Origin: Paracoccaceae bacterium
GTDB taxonomy: Bacteria; Pseudomonadota; Alphaproteobacteria; Rhodobacterales; Rhodobacteraceae
Reading direction: 5' to 3'
Length of the DNA stretch: 21,184 nt
NCBI GenBank assembly: GCA_007123625.1
Contig: SKKS01000463.1
Coordinates: 1 to 21,184, forward strand
The translations under genes and the position numbers were made by a program. This document shows positions 1 to 7,559 of this stretch, in pieces. The notes below the pieces were generated by a model. The model saw nothing but the letters and a program-made list of their open reading frames with translations, was not told the DNA's origin and ran no database searches. How positions within the stretch are numbered: the stretch's first letter is position 1; every line of letters starts with the position of its first letter.

Positions 1-1079
1 CGGGCGCGCAAGGTGGCGATCAGTTCCACATGCAGGCCGTCATCATAATAGCCCAGTCGCAGCGATTCGACCGAGACAATCCCGGGCTGGGCGTGGGCAA
101 TGCGCAGGATCGTCGCCTCGATATCGCTGCGCAAAGGGGCGTCATGGGCGCCGAAGCCGTGGTAGTTGTCCGCCGGTTCCACATGGATGATGATATCTTC
201 GAGCGCGGCATGGTGCGCGAGTGCGGTGCTGCGGGTGGCCTCGGCGATACGGTGCCCTTCGGAGACGCTGATGTCGGGGTCCACCAGGATCGCCACATCT
301 GCCAGTACCTGCGGCCCGTGCTGGCGCATCCGCAGCTTGCGCAGCCCGTCGACGCCCGAGCTGTCCTGCAGCGTCGCTGTCAGGGCGCGGCGCATGGCTT
401 CGGGCGGCTGGGTATCCACCAGTTCATCCACCGCCCCGCGACCGAAGCGCCAGCCGATCCGCGCCAGCATCAGGGCGATCACGCTGGCCGCCAGCGGGTC
501 GGCCATCGCAAACCCCATCAGCGCCGCGCCGATCCCCGCCAATGCCACCACCGAGGTCAGTGCATCCGAGCGGTGGTGCCAGGCATTGGCCTCGATCAGG
601 GTGGAGCCGGTGCGCCGGGCCACGGCGCGGGTGGTGTGGAACAGCGCCTCCTTGGCGGCGATCGAGGCCAGCACAATCCAGAGCGCCAGCAGGCCGGGTG
701 CGGCGGTGTCGGTCGCGAAAATGCGCCCCAGCGCGTCCCAGACGATCCCGGCCGCAGTCAGCAACAGAAACGCCGACAGCGCCAACGTGGCCAGGGTTTC
801 GAAGCGGCCATGGCCATAGGGGTGGTCTTCGTCCGGGGCGCGGGCGGAATGGCGCAGGGCCCACAGAACGGTCGCATCCGACACCAGATCGGCCAGTGAA
901 TGCACCCCGTCGGCCACCAGCGCCGGGCTGCCCGCCAGCGCGCCGCCTGCAATCTTGGCGACCGCAAGCGGCAGGTTGACCGCAACGCCCAGCAAGGTCA
1001 CGCGCCGCTTGGCGGTGGTCGGCTCGGCCCCGGTTTCGGCCCTGTTCGCGGCCCCGCGTGTGGTCGTCTGGTCCATCAT
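1..1079 (-). CDS. Cation diffusion facilitator (CDF) family metal efflux transporter, 3' end cut by window edge
   Basis: This reading frame is open from the ATG at 1079 to the left edge, with 359 codons visible and no stop. It encodes an inner-membrane metal/proton antiporter of the CDF type, which exports Zn, Fe, Co or similar divalent ions. The first membrane segments start near residue 28. A DGVHSLADLVSD block (58-69) and a later HHRSD block (168-172) supply the paired Asp/His ligands of the transport site, and DEDHPYGHGRFE (83-94) is the usual loop after TM2. The C-terminal half (about 220-359) is the cytoplasmic ferredoxin-like CDF dimerisation domain, rich in His and Asp. A second ATG at 1076 could also serve as the start; neither has a strong Shine-Dalgarno. 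The gene diverges from the dehydrogenase at 1259. Family is sure; metal specificity cannot be read from the sequence. Confidence 0.93.
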   Translation of the reverse strand, partial: MMDQTTTRGAANRAETGAEPTTAKRRVTLLGVAVNLPLAVAKIAGGALAGSPALVADGVHSLADLVSDATVLWALRHSARAPDEDHPYGHGRFETLATLALSAFLLLTAAGIVWDALGRIFATDTAAPGLLALWIVLASIAAKEALFHTTRAVARRTGSTLIEANAWHHRSDALTSVVALAGIGAALMGFAMADPLAASVIALMLARIGWRFGRGAVDELVDTQPPEAMRRALTATLQDSSGVDGLRKLRMRQHGPQVLADVAILVDPDISVSEGHRIAEATRSTALAHHAALEDIIIHVEPADNYHGFGAHDAPLRSDIEATILRIAHAQPGIVSVESLRLGYYDDGLHVELIATLRA

Positions 1080-1258
1080 GGTCACCGGCTGGCAGCGCGC
1101 CGCGCGGTGGCGGCTTCAGCGGGCAGGATGCACCGGAGTGGCGTCGGACGGCAACCCGGTGCACCCTTGGCCGTTCACCCTTTCACAAGGCGGGGGACCG
1201 CGCTAGCGTGCTTCCGCGCGGGCGGGAGGAGCCCGCATGACCTTCAGGGAGAGGCCCC

Positions 1259-2419
1259 ATGTCGATGATCAAAGTCTCAACATTTTCCGGCCCGGGCAGT
1301 GCCGCCGAAATCCGCGAGGTGCCCTGGCCGAAGATCGGGCGCAAGGGCGCGCTGATCAAGGTGGCGGCCTGCGGGGTCTGCGGCACCGATCTGCATATCC
1401 TCAAGGGGCATTGGCCGAAGCCGCTGCCCTGGCCCTTTACCCTGGGGCACGAAATCTCGGGCGTGGTGGTCGAGATCGGCTCCGACCTGAAAACCGACTG
1501 GATGGATCAGCCCATCGGCGAAGGGTCGAAGATCATGATCCCGCCCTTCATGCCCTGCGGCGATTGCTACTATTGCAAGCACTATCCGGAACATTCCAAC
1601 CGCTGCCAGACGCCGGTCTATTACGGGCGGTATCTGGGCTTCGACATGGCGCCGCATCTGTGGGGCGGCTGGGCGGAATATGTGTATGTGGACCTGGAGA
1701 TGCTGCCGGGCACCAAGATCTACAAGCTGCCCGATGACATGTCGCTGCGGCTGGGGGCCATGTCCGAGCCGATCACCTCGACCATCCGCGGCTTTGCGCG
1801 GGCGCAGCGCATGGGCGGATTCAAATGGGGCGATACGGTGGTGGTGCAGGGCTCCGGCCCCATCGGCATCCTGGCCGTGGCGGCGGCGCAGGAAATGGGC
1901 GCGGGCAAGGTGATCTGCGTGGGCGCCCCCGAAAGCCCCCGGCTAGAGCTTGCGCGCCGGTTCGGCGCAGCGGCGACGGTGGACATCACCACCATGACCG
2001 ACCAGCAGGAGCGCATCGCCCATGTGCGCGAGCTGTGTGGCGGCTTTGGGGCCGATCTGGTGATGGACTGCACCGGCCACCCCACCGCAGGCCCCGAGGG
2101 GATCGAGTTCCTGCGCGATTCGGGTTTCTATATCGAGATGGGCCAGTTCACCGATGCGGGGTCCATCATGACCAACTGGCACCGGTTCGTGGCCAAGGAC
2201 ATCACCATCATGGGGTCATGGGCGTTCACGGAAAACGACCTCGCGCTGGGGGTAAAGATGCTGCACCACGCTGCCGACAAGTACCCGTGGTTCGACATGC
2301 AGACGCTCTATCCGTTCGATCAGGACGGGGTCAGCCGGGCGGTGGCCGATGCAATGGCCATGCGCACGGTGCAATCCACTATCGTCCCCTTTCCCGAGAT
2401 GCTGGACGCTGAAGCCTGA
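1259..2419 (+). CDS. Zinc-dependent MDR-family alcohol dehydrogenase
   Basis: A 386-residue medium-chain dehydrogenase/reductase, expected to be cytosolic and to oxidise an alcohol or polyol (or reduce the carbonyl) with NAD(P). Catalytic zinc ligands are visible as C41 (GVCGTD), H64-E65 (GHE) and probably E170. The structural zinc lobe has C100, C103, C106 and C116, but the last spacing is nine residues instead of the usual seven. The Rossmann nucleotide site GSGPIG lies at 198-203. The start has a purine-rich GGGAGAGG just upstream. A possible promoter lies at 1182-1209 (TTCACA, 16 bases, TAGCGT). It is followed by a hairpin-rich spacer and a flavin reductase, so the two may share a catabolic role, but the substrate is not evident. 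Alternatives include sorbitol/threonine dehydrogenase-like or aromatic-alcohol enzymes. Confidence 0.9.
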   Translation: MSMIKVSTFSGPGSAAEIREVPWPKIGRKGALIKVAACGVCGTDLHILKGHWPKPLPWPFTLGHEISGVVVEIGSDLKTDWMDQPIGEGSKIMIPPFMPCGDCYYCKHYPEHSNRCQTPVYYGRYLGFDMAPHLWGGWAEYVYVDLEMLPGTKIYKLPDDMSLRLGAMSEPITSTIRGFARAQRMGGFKWGDTVVVQGSGPIGILAVAAAQEMGAGKVICVGAPESPRLELARRFGAAATVDITTMTDQQERIAHVRELCGGFGADLVMDCTGHPTAGPEGIEFLRDSGFYIEMGQFTDAGSIMTNWHRFVAKDITIMGSWAFTENDLALGVKMLHHAADKYPWFDMQTLYPFDQDGVSRAVADAMAMRTVQSTIVPFPEMLDAEA

Positions 2420-2420
2420 T

Positions 2421-2481
2421 CCCTGCCCCCCGCAACAAGGCGCCCCACCCGCTCGCCCGCGCCCTGTTGCGGGGGGCGGGG
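2421..2481. terminator. Very stable hairpin after the alcohol dehydrogenase, possible terminator or RNA-stabilising element
   Basis: The stop codon at 2417-2419 is followed at once by a long inverted repeat. Bases 2425-2437 (GCCCCCCGCAACA) pair perfectly with 2465-2477. Outside this, 2421-2423 pair with 2479-2481 after a T-G wobble. Inside it, 2439-2443 pair with 2459-2463 after one A/C mismatch, leaving a 15-base loop. There is no T tract on either side, so it is not a canonical intrinsic terminator. It may stop transcription partially or protect the upstream mRNA end. Confidence 0.6.
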
Positions 2482-2484
2482 CGG

Positions 2485-2548
2485 GGTCGGGTGACAGGCC
2501 CGACCGCACAGGACCTGTGTGCCGCCGCACTGGCAGGGCCGGTGCGGC
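2485..2548. repeat. Cluster of three further inverted repeats upstream of the flavin reductase
   Basis: Three more dyads follow in a row. GGTCGGG at 2485-2491 pairs with 2499-2505 (7-base loop). CACAGG-A-CCTGTG at 2507-2519 is an operator-like palindrome. GCCGCACTGGC at 2524-2534 pairs with 2538-2548 with one mismatch around a 3-base loop. They end about 20 bases before the Shine-Dalgarno of the next gene. They could be a structured leader RNA, protein-binding operators, or degenerate intergenic repeats; the sequence alone does not decide. Confidence 0.5.
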
Positions 2549-2582
2549 GCGCGTATGTCTGTCGCAACAGGAGGCGCAGGCA

Positions 2583-3188
2583 ATGTTCTACGAACCCAAG
2601 GACGGCCACGGGTTGCCGCACAACCCGTTCAACGCGGTCGTCACTCCCCGACCCATCGGCTGGATCTCGACCCGGGGCGCGGACGGGCGCGACAATCTGG
2701 CGCCGTATTCGTTCTTCAACGCGGTGGCCTATGTCCCGCCACAGGTGATGTTCGCCTCGACCGGCACCAAGCCGGACCGCGACGGAACCAAGGACAGCGT
2801 CGCGCAGATCCGCGAAACCGGAGTGTTCTGCGTAAATGTCGTCGAATACGCCGCACGCGATGCCATGAACCGCAGCGCGGGTCCGTGGCCGCGCGACGTG
2901 GATGAATTCACCGACGCCGGAATCCCCCGCGAAGAATGCCGGATGATCGCCTGCGCACGCGTGGCTCAGGCGCCGGCCGCGCTGGAATGCCGCCTGACGC
3001 AGATTGTTCAGCTTGCCGGCGCGGCCAACTTCATGGTGCTGGGCGAGGTGGTGGGCATACATCTGCGCGACGACTGCCTGCGCGACGGGCTGTTCGATGT
3101 GACCCGGTTCCAGCCTTTGGCGCGGCTGGGCTATCGCGACTATACCGCCGTGGGCGAGGTCTTCGCGATGCCCCGGCCCGGCGAATAG
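2583..3188 (+). CDS. Flavin reductase-like, FMN-binding split-barrel protein
   Basis: A 201-residue cytosolic protein of the DIM6/NTAB flavin reductase family. Such proteins bind FMN in a split beta-barrel and usually reduce flavin with NAD(P)H to feed a partner monooxygenase. The family core is clear: NPFNAVVTPRPIGWISTRG near residues 12-30, then NLAPYSFFNAVAYVPPQVMFAS, the flavin-binding strand and loop. The start at 2583 is chosen because a perfect AGGAGG sits at 2569-2574, eight bases upstream; the frame stays open further 5' but overlaps the hairpin region. No monooxygenase partner is in the window, and the nearest gene is the alcohol dehydrogenase. Some members of the family are flavoproteins of other function, so the reductase activity is inferred. 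Confidence 0.88.
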   Translation: MFYEPKDGHGLPHNPFNAVVTPRPIGWISTRGADGRDNLAPYSFFNAVAYVPPQVMFASTGTKPDRDGTKDSVAQIRETGVFCVNVVEYAARDAMNRSAGPWPRDVDEFTDAGIPREECRMIACARVAQAPAALECRLTQIVQLAGAANFMVLGEVVGIHLRDDCLRDGLFDVTRFQPLARLGYRDYTAVGEVFAMPRPGE

Positions 3189-3259
3189 CTGCTGCGGCCT
3201 TTGCAAAGGCGCGCGCGCTTCTTTATGCAGGCACGAAACCTGTCAGGAGCGCGCATCCC

Positions 3260-3958
3260 ATGTCCAGCGACATGCTGTCCACCGTCATCAAGCCGGTTCA
3301 CCGCGAAGGGCACAAGTTCATCGCGATCTTCGCACTGGTCACACTTGTCCTGTTCCTGATCTGGCCCCCGCTGGGGTGGATCGGTGTCATCCTGACGGTG
3401 TGGTGCTACTATTTCTTTCGTGACCCGGTCCGGCACACGCCGTCGCGCGCGGGGCTGGTCATCAGCCCCGCAGACGGCGTGGTGTCGCTGATCGAACCCG
3501 CGGTCCCACCTGCCGAAATGGAGATGGGGGATACCGCCCTGACCCGGGTGTCGGTCTTCATGAATGTCTTCAACTGCCACGTGAACCGCGCGCCGGTGCC
3601 GGGTCGGGTGGCCAAGATCGCCTACAGGCCGGGCAAGTTTCTGAATGCCTCGCTCGACAAGGCGAGCGCGGACAACGAACGCAACGGCATGGTGCTTGAA
3701 ATGGCCGACGGGCGCCTGCTGGGCGTGGTGCAGATCGCCGGGCTGGTGGCGCGCCGCATCCTGTGCGAGGTCCCCGAGGGGCAGCAGCTATCGGCGGGCG
3801 AACGCTTCGGGATGATCCGCTTCGGTTCGCGGCTGGATGTCTATCTGCCCGAAGGGGTTGAACCGCTGGTGGCGGTCGGCCAGACCATGATCGCGGGCGA
3901 AACCGTGCTGGCCGACCTTCAGGGCGCCGAGCCACGCCGCCTGGCCGTGGCGCGCTGA
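3260..3958 (+). CDS. psd: Phosphatidylserine decarboxylase proenzyme, short (type A) form
   Basis: A 232-residue enzyme that converts phosphatidylserine to phosphatidylethanolamine at the inner membrane. The proenzyme cuts itself between G189 and S190 (in RFGSRLDV, codon 190 at 3827-3829), and the new N-terminal serine becomes the pyruvoyl cofactor of the small alpha chain. A hydrophobic N-terminal segment (about 19-53) anchors the beta chain. SPADGVV (69-75) and the FMNVFNCHVNRAPV block (100-113) are typical of the family. The length fits the short bacterial class, not the roughly 300-residue E. coli class. The start is chosen at MSSDMLS, with CAGGAG upstream. pssA begins three bases after the stop, so the two make phosphatidylethanolamine as an operon. 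Confidence 0.96.
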   Translation: MSSDMLSTVIKPVHREGHKFIAIFALVTLVLFLIWPPLGWIGVILTVWCYYFFRDPVRHTPSRAGLVISPADGVVSLIEPAVPPAEMEMGDTALTRVSVFMNVFNCHVNRAPVPGRVAKIAYRPGKFLNASLDKASADNERNGMVLEMADGRLLGVVQIAGLVARRILCEVPEGQQLSAGERFGMIRFGSRLDVYLPEGVEPLVAVGQTMIAGETVLADLQGAEPRRLAVAR

Positions 3959-3961
3959 GCC

Positions 3962-4714
3962 ATGAGCCCCTCCGACCCAAAGCCCCGGCGCCGCCTGCGC
4001 GAGAACCTGTCGCTGGTCCGGCTGATGCCGAATCTGGTGACGATCATGGGCTTGTGCGCGGGGCTGAGCGCGATCCGCTTCACCCTGGACGGGCGCTTCG
4101 AGGTCGCCGCCGCGCTGATCATATTTGCCGCACTTCTGGACGCTGTCGACGGCATGGTGGCACGCAGCCTGAATGCTGCAAGCGACTTCGGTGCCGAGCT
4201 TGATTCGCTGGCGGATTTCGTGAACTTCGGCGTGGCGCCCGGCGTGCTGGTGTTCGGCTATGCGTTGCAGGCCGATTTTGCAGGCCCGGGGTGGATATTC
4301 GTGCTGGTCTTCGCGGTCTGCACCTGCCTGCGGCTGGCCCGGTTCAACACCACCCGCGACGCGCCGAAACCAACGGGTCGGCAACATTTCACCGGGGTAC
4401 CCGCACCAGCGGGGGCAATACTGGGCATGTTTCCGGTGTTTCTGGGGCTGGCGGGGGTGTTGTCGGTTGTGAATGCGCCGCTGGCGGTCGCACTGTGGTT
4501 GGCCGCTGTCGGGATTCTCATGGTCTCGACCTTGCCCACCCCGTCGATCAAGGGGCTTCGGATCGCCCGGGACAAGGCGGTCTGGGTGCTGATCGGCGCT
4601 GCGTTTGTCGTCGGCCTGGGGATCACCCGGTTCTGGCTTCTTATGGTGCTGGTCTGCGCGGCATACATGGTGATGATTGTCGCGGTAGCCGCGCTGCATC
4701 GCCGCGCGCCCTGA
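3962..4714 (+). CDS. pssA: CDP-diacylglycerol--serine O-phosphatidyltransferase
   Basis: A 250-residue integral membrane enzyme that transfers the phosphatidyl group from CDP-diacylglycerol to L-serine, giving phosphatidylserine for Psd, encoded just upstream. The CDP-alcohol phosphatidyltransferase signature is complete: D60, D63-G64, A67-R68, then G77, D81 and D85 in the DG-x2-AR-x8-G-x3-D-x3-D pattern. Several hydrophobic helices follow, and the protein ends in a short basic tail. The serine-type head-group choice is inferred from the neighbour psd and from similarity to the type II (Bacillus/alphaproteobacterial) PssA rather than to the enterobacterial phospholipase-D-like enzyme. The gap to psd is three bases, so translation is probably coupled. 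Confidence 0.94.
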   Translation: MSPSDPKPRRRLRENLSLVRLMPNLVTIMGLCAGLSAIRFTLDGRFEVAAALIIFAALLDAVDGMVARSLNAASDFGAELDSLADFVNFGVAPGVLVFGYALQADFAGPGWIFVLVFAVCTCLRLARFNTTRDAPKPTGRQHFTGVPAPAGAILGMFPVFLGLAGVLSVVNAPLAVALWLAAVGILMVSTLPTPSIKGLRIARDKAVWVLIGAAFVVGLGITRFWLLMVLVCAAYMVMIVAVAALHRRAP

Positions 4715-4759
4715 GGCGCAGACATAACGGGCGCCGAAAAAACCGGGCGCGCGGGGTTT
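4702..4759 (+). terminator. Candidate terminator hairpin overlapping the pssA stop codon
   Basis: CCGCGCGCCC at 4702-4711, the last codons of pssA, is a perfect 10-base inverted repeat of 4745-4754. The loop is long (33 bases) and contains a run of A. Only a short TTT (4757-4759) follows, so termination may be weak. It would separate the psd-pssA operon from the tRNA gene. Confidence 0.35.
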
Positions 4760-4777
4760 AAATGACGCCAAATCTGC

Positions 4778-4806
4778 TTGACGCGGGCGGGCGCACTGAA
4801 TATCAC
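4778..4806 (+). promoter_or_regulatory. Candidate sigma-70-type promoter of the tRNA-Asp gene
   Basis: A TTGACG hexamer at 4778-4783 is followed by exactly 17 bases and TATCAC at 4801-4806. The mature tRNA begins 40 bases after the -10 box. The match to TTGACA/TATAAT is 5 of 6 and 4 of 6, in the right place for a housekeeping RNA gene. Confidence 0.6.
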
Positions 4807-4845
4807 GCCCCCATCGCGACGGCAGCGCCCGCAGCGATATGGTGA

Positions 4846-4922
4846 GCGGTTGTAGCTCAGTTGGTTAGAGTACCGGCCTGTCACGCCGGGGGTCGCGGGT
4901 TCGAGCCCCGTCAACCGCGCCA
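4846..4922 (+). tRNA. tRNA-Asp (anticodon GTC)
   Basis: A complete 77-base cloverleaf. The acceptor arms GCGGTTG (4846-4852) and CAACCGC (4912-4918) pair fully, followed by discriminator G and an encoded CCA (4920-4922). The D arm starts GCTCAG, the anticodon stem is CCGGC/GCCGG around the loop CTGTCAC, which gives anticodon GTC, and the T loop is TTCGAGC. G at the discriminator position fits aspartate identity. It has its own promoter upstream and a hairpin downstream, so it is probably a single-gene unit. No integrase gene or second copy of the 3' end was seen nearby, so there is no sign that an element used it as an attachment site. Confidence 0.97.
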
Positions 4923-4928
4923 TACATC

Positions 4929-4960
4929 CACAGGGCCCCGGCATTGTCCGGGGCCTTGTG
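4929..4960 (+). terminator. Terminator hairpin after tRNA-Asp
   Basis: A 13-base-pair stem: CACAGGGCCCCGG (4929-4941) pairs with 4948-4960 with one G-T wobble and a 6-base loop. It starts six bases after the tRNA CCA end. The following CATTTC gives only a weak T tract. Confidence 0.65.
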
Positions 4961-5053
4961 CATTTCTGACGACGCAGGCGCGCAAGAGTGTGCCACCGGA
5001 TCAGAAGACAATGATCCAGATCAAGAAACCCGCTGCCTGCGACATCATCTGCA

Positions 5054-5090
5054 TTGCCCCGCCCGCGACGACATTCTAAAACACCGGTGT
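5054..5090 (+). promoter_or_regulatory. Candidate ctaD promoter with a perfect palindrome
   Basis: TTGCCC at 5054-5059, a 17-base spacer, and TAAAAC at 5077-5082 form a plausible promoter 75 bases before ctaD. A perfect 10-base palindrome, ACACCGGTGT (5081-5090), overlaps the end of the -10 box, as an operator would. No known regulator is assigned. The rest of 4961-5156 holds no convincing gene. Confidence 0.35.
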
Positions 5091-5156
5091 AACCATCTTC
5101 GGCGCCCGCGCCGGAAGGTGGAACGGGACGTATAAAAATGGGAACGGGAGACACCT

Positions 5157-6833
5157 ATGGCCGACGCAGCCACCCATGGCGGGGGACATGAGGATACGCG
5201 GAGCTTTTTTGTCCGCTGGTTCATGTCCACCAACCACAAGGACATCGGCATTCTGTATCTGTTCACCGCAGGCATTGTCGGCTTCGTCGCCGTGTTGTTC
5301 TCGGTGTACATGCGCATGGAGCTCATGGACCCGGGCGTCCAGTACATGTGCATGGAAGGCGCGCGCTTCCTGAGCACGGCGCCCGAAGGCGAATGCACCC
5401 CGAACGGGCACATCTGGAACGTGATGGTCACGGCCCATGGCGTGCTGATGATGTTCTTCGTGCTAATTCCCGCCCTGTTCGGCGGTTTCGGCAACTATTT
5501 CATGCCGCTGCACATCGGCGCGCCGGACATGGCGTTTCCGCGTCTGAACAACCTCAGCTACTGGCTGTTCGTTGCCGGGTCGACGCTGGCGGTGATCTCG
5601 GTGTTTTCGCCGGGCGGCAATGGCCAGCTTGGCACCGGGGTCGGCTGGGTGCTTTACCCACCGCTGTCGACCACCGAAGCGGGCTATGCGATGGACCTGG
5701 CAATCTTCGCGGTCCATGTGTCCGGGGCGTCCTCGATCCTGGGCGCGATCAACATCATCACGACCTTCCTGAACATGCGCGCCCCCGGCATGACGCTGCA
5801 CAAGGTGCCGCTGTTCGCCTGGTCGATCTTCATCACCGCGTGGATGATCTTGCTGGCGCTGCCGGTGCTGGCCGGCGCGATCACGATGCTGCTGACGGAC
5901 CGCAACTTCGGCACCACCTTCTTCGACCCTGCCGGCGGCGGTGACCCGATCCTTTATCAGCACATCCTGTGGTTCTTTGGTCACCCCGAGGTGTATATCA
6001 TCATCATCCCGGGTTTCGGCATCATCAGCCATGTGATCGCGACTTTCTCGCGCAAGCCGATCTTCGGTTATCTGCCGATGGTCTATGCAATGGTGGCGAT
6101 CGCGGTGCTGGGGTTCATCGTCTGGGCGCACCACATGTACACCGTGGGAATGTCGCTGACGCAGCAGACCTATTTCATGGCGGCGACGATGGTGATCGCG
6201 GTGCCGACAGGGATCAAGATCTTCAGTTGGATCGCGACCATGTGGAAAGGGTCTGTCAGTTTCGAGACGCCCATGCTCTGGGCTTTCGGGTTCCTGTTCC
6301 TGTTTACTGTGGGCGGGGTTACCGGGCTGGTGTTGTCCCAGGCGCCCATCGACCGGGTGTACCATGACACTTATTATGTGGTGGCTCATTTCCACTATGT
6401 GATGTCACTGGGGGCGGTGTTCGCGTTGTTCGCCGGTATCTATTACTGGATGGGCAAGATGTCGGGGCGCCAGTACCCCGAATGGGCTGGCAAGCTGCAC
6501 TTCTGGGCCATGTTCATCGGCGCCAACATCACCTTCTTCCCGCAGCACTTCCTGGGCCGTCAGGGGATGCCCCGGCGCTACATCGACTATCCGGAAGCCT
6601 TCGCGCTCTGGAACTACGTCAGTTCGATCGGCGCCTTCATCTCCTTTGCCTCGTTCGTGTTCTTCATCGGTGTGGTCTTCTACACCCTGCGCTATGGCAA
6701 GCGGATCGAAGAAAAGAACTACTGGAACGAGCACGCCGACACGCTGGAGTGGACGTTGCCTTCGCCGCCGCCGGAGCACACGTTCGAAACGCTCCCGAAG
6801 CGCGAGGAATGGGACCGCCAGCCCGCCCACTGA
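5157..6833 (+). CDS. ctaD: Cytochrome c oxidase subunit I, aa3 type
   Basis: A 558-residue, twelve-helix catalytic subunit of the proton-pumping aa3 oxidase in the inner membrane, reducing O2 to water with electrons from cytochrome c. All key residues fall on the classical Paracoccus numbers: heme a ligands H94 and H413, heme a3 ligand H411, CuB ligands H276, H325 and H326, the cross-linked Y280, and D124, E278 and K354 of the proton channels. The start has GGGAG six bases upstream. The gene stands alone, without subunit II, III or assembly genes, between a tRNA and a DUF2244 gene. Solitary ctaD is usual in Paracoccus and Rhodobacter relatives, where the other subunits lie elsewhere. A strong terminator follows. 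Confidence 0.98.
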   Translation: MADAATHGGGHEDTRSFFVRWFMSTNHKDIGILYLFTAGIVGFVAVLFSVYMRMELMDPGVQYMCMEGARFLSTAPEGECTPNGHIWNVMVTAHGVLMMFFVLIPALFGGFGNYFMPLHIGAPDMAFPRLNNLSYWLFVAGSTLAVISVFSPGGNGQLGTGVGWVLYPPLSTTEAGYAMDLAIFAVHVSGASSILGAINIITTFLNMRAPGMTLHKVPLFAWSIFITAWMILLALPVLAGAITMLLTDRNFGTTFFDPAGGGDPILYQHILWFFGHPEVYIIIIPGFGIISHVIATFSRKPIFGYLPMVYAMVAIAVLGFIVWAHHMYTVGMSLTQQTYFMAATMVIAVPTGIKIFSWIATMWKGSVSFETPMLWAFGFLFLFTVGGVTGLVLSQAPIDRVYHDTYYVVAHFHYVMSLGAVFALFAGIYYWMGKMSGRQYPEWAGKLHFWAMFIGANITFFPQHFLGRQGMPRRYIDYPEAFALWNYVSSIGAFISFASFVFFIGVVFYTLRYGKRIEEKNYWNEHADTLEWTLPSPPPEHTFETLPKREEWDRQPAH

Positions 6834-6856
6834 GCAGACCACCGGCAGACAGTTGC

Positions 6857-6885
6857 AAAGGCCCCGCGTCACGCGGGGCCTTTTT
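6857..6885 (+). terminator. Strong intrinsic terminator of ctaD
   Basis: A 12-base-pair GC-rich stem (6857-6868 with 6872-6883) with a TCA loop runs into five T residues at 6881-6885. It sits 24 bases after the ctaD stop and has all the marks of a Rho-independent terminator. Confidence 0.92.
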
Positions 6886-7002
6886 GCTGCGACACCGCCG
6901 CGCCCATGTGGTGCGGCATCAGGGGTTGCCTTGGCGCGGCGCAGGCATATCATCTGCGCCGAGACACCCGCAGATGTTGAACAGGACAGGCATCGCCCAC
7001 GC

Positions 7003-7494
7003 ATGCCCTATCAGATGATCCAGGAAACTCCCGCCCTTGCGCGGATCGAACTGACCCCGAACCAGTCGCTGGGGCCACGCGGATTCGTGTGGTTCATCGG
7101 GTTGACGGCGGCATTTCTGGCGCTGCCGATGATCGCGGTGCTGGGTACGGCGGTGCTGTGGGGGCTGTTGCCCTTCATGGGGACCGCACTCTGGGGCGTG
7201 TGGTATGCCCTTGGCCGCAACAACGCCGACCGCTCCCGGCTGCGCGAGGAACTTACCCTTACGCGCGAGACCCTGCACCTGATCCGCCACCAGCCCCGCG
7301 CCAAAGCCCCACTGACATGGGAGGCGAATCCCTATTGGGTGCAAATGACCCTGCGCGACAAGGGGGGACCGGTCGAGAAATACCTGACGCTTGCAGGGGG
7401 CGGGCGCGAAGTCGAACTGGGCGCCTTTCTCAGCCCCGAGGAGCGCGTTCAGCTTCATGACGACCTGAGCCGGGCGCTGGCGCGGCTGCGCTGA
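7003..7494 (+). CDS. DUF2244 domain-containing membrane protein
   Basis: A 163-residue protein of the DUF2244 family, which has no established function. It shows an N-terminal cytoplasmic stretch containing LTPNQSLGPRGF, typical of the family. Two closely spaced membrane helices (about 28-65) follow, then a soluble C-terminal domain with WEANPYWVQM and a conserved GREVELGAFLSPEER segment. The start at 7003 is a best guess: AGGACAGG lies about 12 bases upstream, and M5 at 7015 is an alternative. The gene is flanked by the ctaD terminator and by pgsA 65 bases later, so it may be the first gene of the pgsA unit. DUF2244 genes often lie near oxidase genes in alphaproteobacteria, but a role in respiration is not shown. 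Confidence 0.88.
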   Translation: MPYQMIQETPALARIELTPNQSLGPRGFVWFIGLTAAFLALPMIAVLGTAVLWGLLPFMGTALWGVWYALGRNNADRSRLREELTLTRETLHLIRHQPRAKAPLTWEANPYWVQMTLRDKGGPVEKYLTLAGGGREVELGAFLSPEERVQLHDDLSRALARLR

Positions 7495-7559
7495 GCGCCC
7501 GGCGGCTTACCCAAGGCGAATGGCCTTTCACGGCGCACGCTTCTGTCCTACACAAAGCC

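Noticed and set aside
3788..4771. A 327-codon minus-strand open frame across psd and pssA
   Set aside because: Antisense to two well-supported lipid genes and of shadow composition.
4846..4922. tRNA-Asp as an attachment site of a mobile element
   Set aside because: No integrase gene and no repeated tRNA 3' end was found in the window. Housekeeping genes lie on both sides.
5463..6395. A 310-codon minus-strand open frame inside ctaD
   Set aside because: His/Asp/Arg-rich shadow of the oxidase gene, whose own frame carries all catalytic residues.
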